A stretch of DNA of 64,000 nt from Saccharothrix ecbatanensis (GTDB lineage Bacteria > Actinomycetota > Actinomycetes > Mycobacteriales > Pseudonocardiaceae), in contig NZ_JACHMO010000001.1 in the NCBI RefSeq assembly GCF_014205015.1, positions 4,526,001-4,590,000 on the forward strand, given 5' to 3'. Below are positions 59,751 to 64,000 of the stretch, piece after piece. A program made the translations under genes and the position numbers. Below the pieces are notes generated by a model, which saw only the letters and a list, made by a program, of their open reading frames with translations, was not told where the DNA came from and made no database searches. How positions within the stretch are numbered: the stretch's first letter is position 1; each line of letters opens with the position of its first letter.

Positions 59751-60647
59751 GTGACCGATCCGGACGAGGCCGCCCAGACCCCCTTCGACCCCAGCAAACC
59801 GCTCACCAATCCGATCATGGTGGCGGCGTTCGAGGGGTGGAACGATGCTGGCGACGCCGCCAGCACGGCGATCGAGCACCTGCAACTCACGTGGGACGCG
59901 ACGCCCTTGGCGGAGATCGATCCGGATGACTACTACGACTTCCAGGTGACTCGGCCCACAGTCCGACTGGTGGACGGCATCACCCGACGGGTTGAATTCC
60001 CGACCACCAGGCTGTCGGTCTGCCGGCCGCCCGGGTCGTCCACCGACGTGGTGCTGGTGCACGGGATAGAGCCGAACATGCGGTGGCGGAAGTTCGCCGC
60101 CGAACTGCTGGGGCACATCGAGGACCTGGGCGTGACCACCGTGGTCACGTTGGGTGCGCTGCTGATGGACACGCCGCACACGCGGCCGGTGCCCGTGACG
60201 GGGACGGCGTACGACGCGGCGGCGGCGGCGAAGTTCGGGCTGGAGCGGTCCCGGTACGAGGGGCCCACGGGGATCGTGGGTGTCTTCCAGGACCTGTGCG
60301 TGCAGGCGGGGGTGCCGGCGATCTCGTTCTGGGCCGCCGTGCCGCACTACGTGTCCCAGCCTCCGTCGCCGAAGGCCACGCTGGCCCTGCTGCACCGGGT
60401 GGAAGAGGTGCTGGACGTCGAGGTGCCGCTCGGTGCGCTGCCGGAGCAGGCGGAGGAGTGGGAGCGCACGGTCAGCGAGATGGCCGATGAGGATGAGGAC
60501 GTGCGCAACTACGTGCGGGCGCTGGAGGAGCGCGGGGACGCGGAGATCCAGATCACCGAGGCCAGTGGTGACGCCATCGCGGCCGAGTTCGAGCGGTACT
60601 TGCGGCGACGTGGGCGCGGGCCGGGGCGCGGGCCGACCGGTATGTGA
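59751..60647 (+). CDS. PAC2-family protein (proteasome assembly chaperone 2-like fold)
   Basis: 298 residues. The PAC2 pattern is present: PIMVAAFEGWNDAGDAASTA, DPDDYYDFQVTRPTV, VDGITRRVEFPTTRL and GVTTVVTLGALLMDTPHTRP, with a C-terminal helical, acidic part (EEWERTVSEMADEDEDVRNY). It is the equivalent of M. tuberculosis Rv2125. Members are present in nearly all actinobacteria and archaea; a proteasome-assembly role is shown only for eukaryotic relatives. The C-terminus is basic (RRRGRGPGRGPTG). A tandem repeat follows its stop. Confidence 0.9.
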   Translation: MTDPDEAAQTPFDPSKPLTNPIMVAAFEGWNDAGDAASTAIEHLQLTWDATPLAEIDPDDYYDFQVTRPTVRLVDGITRRVEFPTTRLSVCRPPGSSTDVVLVHGIEPNMRWRKFAAELLGHIEDLGVTTVVTLGALLMDTPHTRPVPVTGTAYDAAAAAKFGLERSRYEGPTGIVGVFQDLCVQAGVPAISFWAAVPHYVSQPPSPKATLALLHRVEEVLDVEVPLGALPEQAEEWERTVSEMADEDEDVRNYVRALEERGDAEIQITEASGDAIAAEFERYLRRRGRGPGRGPTGM

Positions 60648-60653
60648 ACCGAC

Positions 60654-60713
60654 GCCAGCCGGTCGAACGCCAGCCGGTCGAACGCAGGCCGGTCGAACGC
60701 AGGCCGGTCGAAC
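60654..60713 (+). repeat. 15-bp tandem repeat after the PAC2 gene, four copies
   Basis: GCCAGCCGGTCGAAC twice and GCAGGCCGGTCGAAC twice, head to tail, then a partial unit. It begins six bases after the stop codon. Confidence 0.88.
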
Positions 60714-60811
60714 GCCAGGCGAACGACCATCAAGCCATCGAGCATCGGCGAACGGTGGGTGGTCGCCTCCGACCGGTGGCCCGGAACCGGCCGCGCGGCG
60801 AGCCGCGATCG

Positions 60812-60879
60812 CTTCGCAGGGGTCCTCGCCAAGGGGACCCCTGCTTTAACCCTGCCAGAAGGGGCCGACAATTCCGGTG
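60812..60879 (+). repeat. dispersed palindromic element, copy 2 (upstream of MFS gene)
   Basis: A 68-bp element. The hairpin GCAGGGGTCC, nine-base loop, GGACCCCTGC is followed by TTTAAC, so it may act as terminator for the PAC2 gene. The end GACAATTCCGGTG reaches into the first start codon candidate of the MFS gene. Copy 1 is at 56268-56336. Confidence 0.8.
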
Positions 60880-62094
60880 GTGGAAGCGGCTCCTGTGGAC
60901 AAGTCCCGGTCTCGGGTTCGACTCGCGGCGCTGTACGCGGGTGGGTTCTTGGGGCCGTTCGGTGGCGCGATGACGTCGTCGGTGCTGCCCGAGGTGGGTT
61001 CCAGCTACGGCATCTCCGCCGGCTCGGCCGCCGCCACGTTGACCGGCTACATGGTGCCGTTCGCGCTGCTCATGCTGGTCTCCGGCACCCTCGGCGAACG
61101 CTGGGGCGCCCGGCGGACCATTCGGATCGCCTACGCCGTCTACGTGGTCGCCTCGGTGTTGTGCGCGGTGGCTTGGTCGTTTCCCGTGCTGATGGGCGGG
61201 AGGGCTTTGCAGGGGGCCGCGAACGCGTTCACCACTCCCCTGCTGTTGGCGGCGATCGCGGCGGTGACGCCGCAGGCCCGGTTGGGGCGGGCGCTGGGTG
61301 TGTTCGCGTCCATGCAGGCCGCCGGGCAGACGTCGGCGCCGCTGCTCGGCGGGCTGGCGGCGGAGGCGTCGTGGCGGTGGGCGTTCGTCGGCGCGGCGGT
61401 GGTGGCCGGGGCTTTGGCATTGGCCGGGTTGCCCGCCGACCCTCCGCGCGGCGGTGAACGGCCACGGCTTCGCAGCGCGTGGCAGCCCCGCACGCTGCGG
61501 GTCGCCCTAGTGGGGTTCGTGGGCTGGGGATGTCTGGGCGGTGTGTCGTTCCTGGTGGCACTGCGGCTCGGCGACTCGTTCGGGTTGGGCGCCGGGGAGC
61601 GCGGGCTGGTGCTGACCGGGTTCGGCCTGGTCGGGATCTTCTGCGCACGGCTCACGGGGTGGTCGATCGACCGGTTCGGGGCGCGGCGGTGGGCGTTGTT
61701 CGGGGCGGCCGGCGGCGCGGTGCTGTTGGCGGGTGTCGGGGTGTTGCCGTCGGTGGTTGCGGTCGGTGTGCTGTGGGCGGTGGCGGGGGCGTTCAGCCAG
61801 GCGGTGATCGTGAGCCTGAACGCCCTCGTGCTGTCCGACGGGGGCGGCAACCGGAGTGGGGCGGTGTCGGTCGTGCAGTCGTTGCGCTTCCTCGGTGGCG
61901 CCGCGTCGCCGGTGGCGTTCGTGCCGCTGTACCACCTGGACCCGACGAGCGCGTTCCTCGTGCCTGCCGCCTTGGTGCTGGCCGTCCCGCCCGCCCTGCT
62001 GCTCGGGTTCAAGCCGCGACGCGCGGACGCCGAACGTCAAGAAGAGCCAACGCCAACGCCCCGGCCACCAGGTAGAGACCGGCCTGGACGTTGA
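60877..62094 (+). CDS. MFS transporter
   Basis: 405 residues with twelve predicted helices. The MFS motif A appears between helices two and three (GTLGERWGARRTIRIAY) and again in the second half (TGWSIDRFGARRWALF). It is probably a drug or metabolite exporter. Two GTGs (60877, 60880) are possible starts. TTTAAC, a 16-base spacer and GACAAT, all inside the palindromic element, could form its promoter. The C-terminal 86 bp overlap the convergent MFS gene. Confidence 0.86.
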   Translation: MVEAAPVDKSRSRVRLAALYAGGFLGPFGGAMTSSVLPEVGSSYGISAGSAAATLTGYMVPFALLMLVSGTLGERWGARRTIRIAYAVYVVASVLCAVAWSFPVLMGGRALQGAANAFTTPLLLAAIAAVTPQARLGRALGVFASMQAAGQTSAPLLGGLAAEASWRWAFVGAAVVAGALALAGLPADPPRGGERPRLRSAWQPRTLRVALVGFVGWGCLGGVSFLVALRLGDSFGLGAGERGLVLTGFGLVGIFCARLTGWSIDRFGARRWALFGAAGGAVLLAGVGVLPSVVAVGVLWAVAGAFSQAVIVSLNALVLSDGGGNRSGAVSVVQSLRFLGGAASPVAFVPLYHLDPTSAFLVPAALVLAVPPALLLGFKPRRADAERQEEPTPTPRPPGRDRPGR

Positions 62095-63196
62095 GCAGCA
62101 CGGACAGCCCGAGCACGGGCGTCAGCACACCCGCCAACACCATCCCGAGCGCCTGACCACCGTCGTACAGGCTGACGAACGTGGCCAGCACCCGACCGCG
62201 CACCTCGTCGACCGTGTGCAGTTGGAGCACCGACATCATCCCCGCGCCCGCGATCACGCCAGGCAAGCCGATCACCGCGAAAACCGCCAGGTAGAACACC
62301 AGGGCCGTGGTCAGGTGCGGCGCGTTCCAGCCGACCGCCGCGATCACGCCGAAGCCGAGCAACGCCACGCCCAGGAGCCTGTCGGGCGGGAGTCTCCGGG
62401 CCAACACACCCACCAGCAGACCGCCGAGCAGCCCGCCGACCGCCTGAACCCCGCGCAGCAACCCGACCTCAGCCGCACCACCGCCGAGCTCCGAGCTCAC
62501 GAACACCACGAACAGCACCACGAACAGTCCCTGGCTCATCGCCATCAGCCCGACCACGGCGACCATCGGCCGCAACGGCCCCCGGATCTCGCGCAGCCCG
62601 TCCAACCACGCCCGCCACGCGGGTTTCCCCACCTCACGGGCAGGGTCCGCCGTCCCCGAAGCCAACAGCGCGGCAGCGAGCAGGAACGACACCACGTCGA
62701 CCAGCACCACCCCCGGCAGCCCGGTGTACCCGAGGACCAGACCACCCAGCGACGCGCCGACCAGCCGGGCCAGGTTGCTGTTCAACCCCACCAGCCCATT
62801 CGCCGCCGGCACCTGGTCACGCGGCACGAGCGTCGGCAGCAGGGCGTTCTTCGCGGGCTCGAACAACGCCGCCAACCCCGCCTGCACCGCCGTCACCACG
62901 TTCACCAGCACCAGATCGCCGGTGAGCAGCGGCAGCAGGGTGACCGCCTGGGCCAGGCTGACCAGCAGCATCAGCTTCCGCCGGTCCCAGCGGTCGGCCA
63001 GCACCCCGGCCAGCGGCGACAGGGCCAGGCTCGGCAGCAACCCCACCACAAACGTCGTCGCGGTAGCCGCCGTCGAACCCGTCAGCTGGTACACGTACAC
63101 GGGCAACGCGACGAGCAGCACCCAGTCGCCGATCTCGGACACGAACCCGGCGATCCACAACCGCCGGAACGCGGGCACCGCCAACGGGCCGGTCAT
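62009..63196 (-). CDS. MFS transporter (enterobactin exporter EntS-like/MFS_3)
   Basis: 395 residues, twelve helices. The start LAVPAFRRLWIAGFVSEIGD and VLADRWDRRKLMLLVSLAQA fit the MFS_3 group of multidrug or siderophore exporters. The ATG overlaps the ArsR stop by 4 bp, so the two form an operon and the ArsR protein probably controls this exporter. The 3' end overlaps the other MFS gene by 86 bp on the opposite strand. Confidence 0.87.
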   Translation of the reverse strand: MTGPLAVPAFRRLWIAGFVSEIGDWVLLVALPVYVYQLTGSTAATATTFVVGLLPSLALSPLAGVLADRWDRRKLMLLVSLAQAVTLLPLLTGDLVLVNVVTAVQAGLAALFEPAKNALLPTLVPRDQVPAANGLVGLNSNLARLVGASLGGLVLGYTGLPGVVLVDVVSFLLAAALLASGTADPAREVGKPAWRAWLDGLREIRGPLRPMVAVVGLMAMSQGLFVVLFVVFVSSELGGGAAEVGLLRGVQAVGGLLGGLLVGVLARRLPPDRLLGVALLGFGVIAAVGWNAPHLTTALVFYLAVFAVIGLPGVIAGAGMMSVLQLHTVDEVRGRVLATFVSLYDGGQALGMVLAGVLTPVLGLSVLLNVQAGLYLVAGALALALLDVRRPRVAA

Positions 63197-63750
63197 CGCG
63201 GGAACGCGCGGATGCCGACGTGCGCGGGCACTGCGCCTTCGGGCACGTCCTCACGGACCGGCACCAAGTACGGGCGCAGGATGTCGTCGATCATGCCGAG
63301 CAGGCCGGTCAGCTCCTCGGCCGTCACGTTGACCGTGTAGCCGTGCAACCCTGAGGCCTCCAGCCACTCGCGCGGCAACTCGTGCTGCCGGTCGAGGAAC
63401 CGCTGCGCGAGTCGGTTGTCCTCGTTGAGCTGCAACGCGATCAGCGCGTCCTGATGGGCGCGGACCTCCGGGTCCTCGTCGAACCCGCCGATGTCGTAGC
63501 CGACCGACGTGGCCCGCCACGGCCGTTCACGCCCGTCACCGGCCTCGACCCGTTCCACGAACCCGGACTTCGCCAACTGCCGCAGGTGCCAGCTGCAATT
63601 CGACGCGGTCGACCCGACGGCCTCGGCGCACTCGCTCGCCGTGCGCGCGCCCACCGCGACGAGGTGGTTCAGCAATGACACGCGCAGCGGGTGGGCCAGC
63701 GCCTTCAGCGCGTCGACATCGGTGATCCGTCGAGGCCGTGGAAGATCCAT
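63193..63750 (-). CDS. ArsR-family transcriptional regulator
   Basis: 185 residues. The winged helix (ITDVDALKALAHPLRVSLLN, CAEAVGSTASNCSWHLRQLA) is followed by a long C-terminal helical domain (LNEDNRLAQRFLDRQHELPR, VTAEELTGLLGMIDDILRPY). It starts a two-gene operon with the MFS exporter. ATG 63750 is preceded at seven bases by TACCGT. A 32-bp palindrome just upstream is a likely autoregulatory operator. Confidence 0.87.
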   Translation of the reverse strand: MDLPRPRRITDVDALKALAHPLRVSLLNHLVAVGARTASECAEAVGSTASNCSWHLRQLAKSGFVERVEAGDGRERPWRATSVGYDIGGFDEDPEVRAHQDALIALQLNEDNRLAQRFLDRQHELPREWLEASGLHGYTVNVTAEELTGLLGMIDDILRPYLVPVREDVPEGAVPAHVGIRAFPR

Positions 63751-63757
63751 GGCCCCG

Positions 63758-63798
63758 ACGGTAGACCTGAAAGACCTCTTTCGAAAGGATTCTTTCAG
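63758..63798. promoter_or_regulatory. promoter and 32-bp palindromic operator of the ArsR-MFS operon
   Basis: TACCGT (minus strand, 63758-63763) lies seven bases before the ATG. The palindrome at 63767-63798 has outer arms CTGAAAGA/TCTTTCAG and the inner core CTTTCGAAAG, symmetric about 63782.5, with three mismatched pairs per side. It covers the spacer and -35 zone. Confidence 0.65.
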
Positions 63799-63803
63799 AA
63801 CTG

Positions 63804-64000
63804 CTAGCCGACGTCCCTCCGCCGGAACGCCGCGAGCCCGACCGCCACCAGCCCCGCCGCGACCACCGTCAGCCACAGCAACGGGCCGGCGGTCACGTCC
63901 GCGCCCGGCACCTTCGGGATGTGCGTGAACGGCGAGAGGTCCATCGCCCACTGGTCGAGCTGGAGCAGCGGCCCGAGCTGGCCGAGCACCAGGAACACCA
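63804..64000 (-). CDS. membrane protein, probable ABC exporter permease, C-terminal part
   Basis: About 65 residues are visible, ending at TAG 63804; the gene continues past the right edge. The segment GQLGPLLQLDQWAMDLSPFT, then IPKVPG and a final helix (PLLWLTVVAAGLVAVGLAAF) ending RRRDVG, is the usual C-terminus of actinobacterial ABC-type multidrug permeases (two-domain exporter type). It stops just beside the ArsR operator on the same strand. Confidence 0.7.
   Translation of the reverse strand, partial: VFLVLGQLGPLLQLDQWAMDLSPFTHIPKVPGADVTAGPLLWLTVVAAGLVAVGLAAFRRRDVG

Overview
The window is 64 kb of very GC-rich DNA with dense genes on both strands, many GTG starts and many overlapping start/stop codons. 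It carries a complete Pup-proteasome set (Pup, Dop, PafA, PafB, PafC, PrcA, PrcB and an ARC/Mpa ATPase), twin-arginine translocation genes, and gene neighbourhoods shared with the Rv2089c-Rv2125 region of Mycobacterium tuberculosis. This points to an actinomycete chromosome, most likely a Pseudonocardiales member (Saccharothrix, Lentzea or Actinosynnema type). The genus is an inference from gene order and style, not from a search. No rRNA, tRNA, CRISPR array, insertion sequence or prophage was seen.

Layout. 1-9.3 kb: a truncated membrane protein, an Lrp regulator coupled to a PepE/PepQ dipeptidase, a 1-kb repeat-rich non-coding stretch, a 5'-3' exonuclease, an Eis-type acetyltransferase, a DUF4333 membrane protein and the HelY helicase. 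9.4-14.5 kb: an unknown protein, a lipid kinase, and the leftward run pafB-pafC-small membrane protein-tatA-tatC. 14.6-17 kb: an HbpS/GlcG-like secreted protein divergent from a SenS/SenR-like two-component pair. 17-19.8 kb: an SRPBCC/ArsR pair and pafA. 19.9-27.5 kb is a rightward block: a PAP2-lipid kinase fusion, a MarR-GNAT fusion, and the glycerol regulon gylR-glpF-glpK-glpD with matching operators, then a small thioesterase. 27.6-31.1 kb: the leftward proteasome operon dop-pup-prcB-prcA. 31-39.4 kb: an FtsX-like permease, a Nudix hydrolase, a DUF6191-like protein, an aldo-keto reductase, and an ABC exporter divergent from its likely two-component regulator. 39.5-43.3 kb: ARC ATPase, a Pro/Gln-rich membrane protein and TrmI. 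43.3-55.9 kb: a third two-component pair, an M50 site-2 protease, TetR/FAD monooxygenase, a RecB-like Fe-S nuclease, thioesterase, phosphoribosyltransferase, hisE with a monooxygenase, two GNATs, and an ArsR/hydrolase pair. 55.9-64 kb: a LysE exporter and FhuF-like protein sharing an 18-bp divergent promoter, a cobalamin riboswitch with cbtB-cbtA, a HAD phosphatase, a decayed metH fragment, a PAC2 protein, two MFS transporters, an ArsR regulator and a truncated ABC permease.

Functional links. PafA ligates Pup, Dop removes it, and ARC unfolds pupylated proteins into the PrcAB core; PafB and PafC are WYL-type stress regulators. The glycerol genes form one regulon: a 16-base operator core occurs before both gylR and glpF. 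The cobalamin riboswitch controls cobalt uptake, close to the ruin of what looks like cobalamin-dependent methionine synthase.

Most interesting observations: (1) a 68-69-bp palindromic element present twice, once read in frame inside the LysE gene and once just before an MFS gene; (2) the metH remnant, which keeps a promoter, a start codon and recognisable peptide blocks; (3) a recurrent leaderless promoter layout (TANNNT-type hexamer, 5-7 bases, start codon) at most operon heads; (4) several clean candidate operators (GylR, MarR-GNAT, ArsR, twin GGACC palindromes, HbpS/SenSR intergenic repeat); (5) 15-bp minisatellites at several unrelated loci, including a Pro/Arg/Asp-rich tail on an ABC ATPase.
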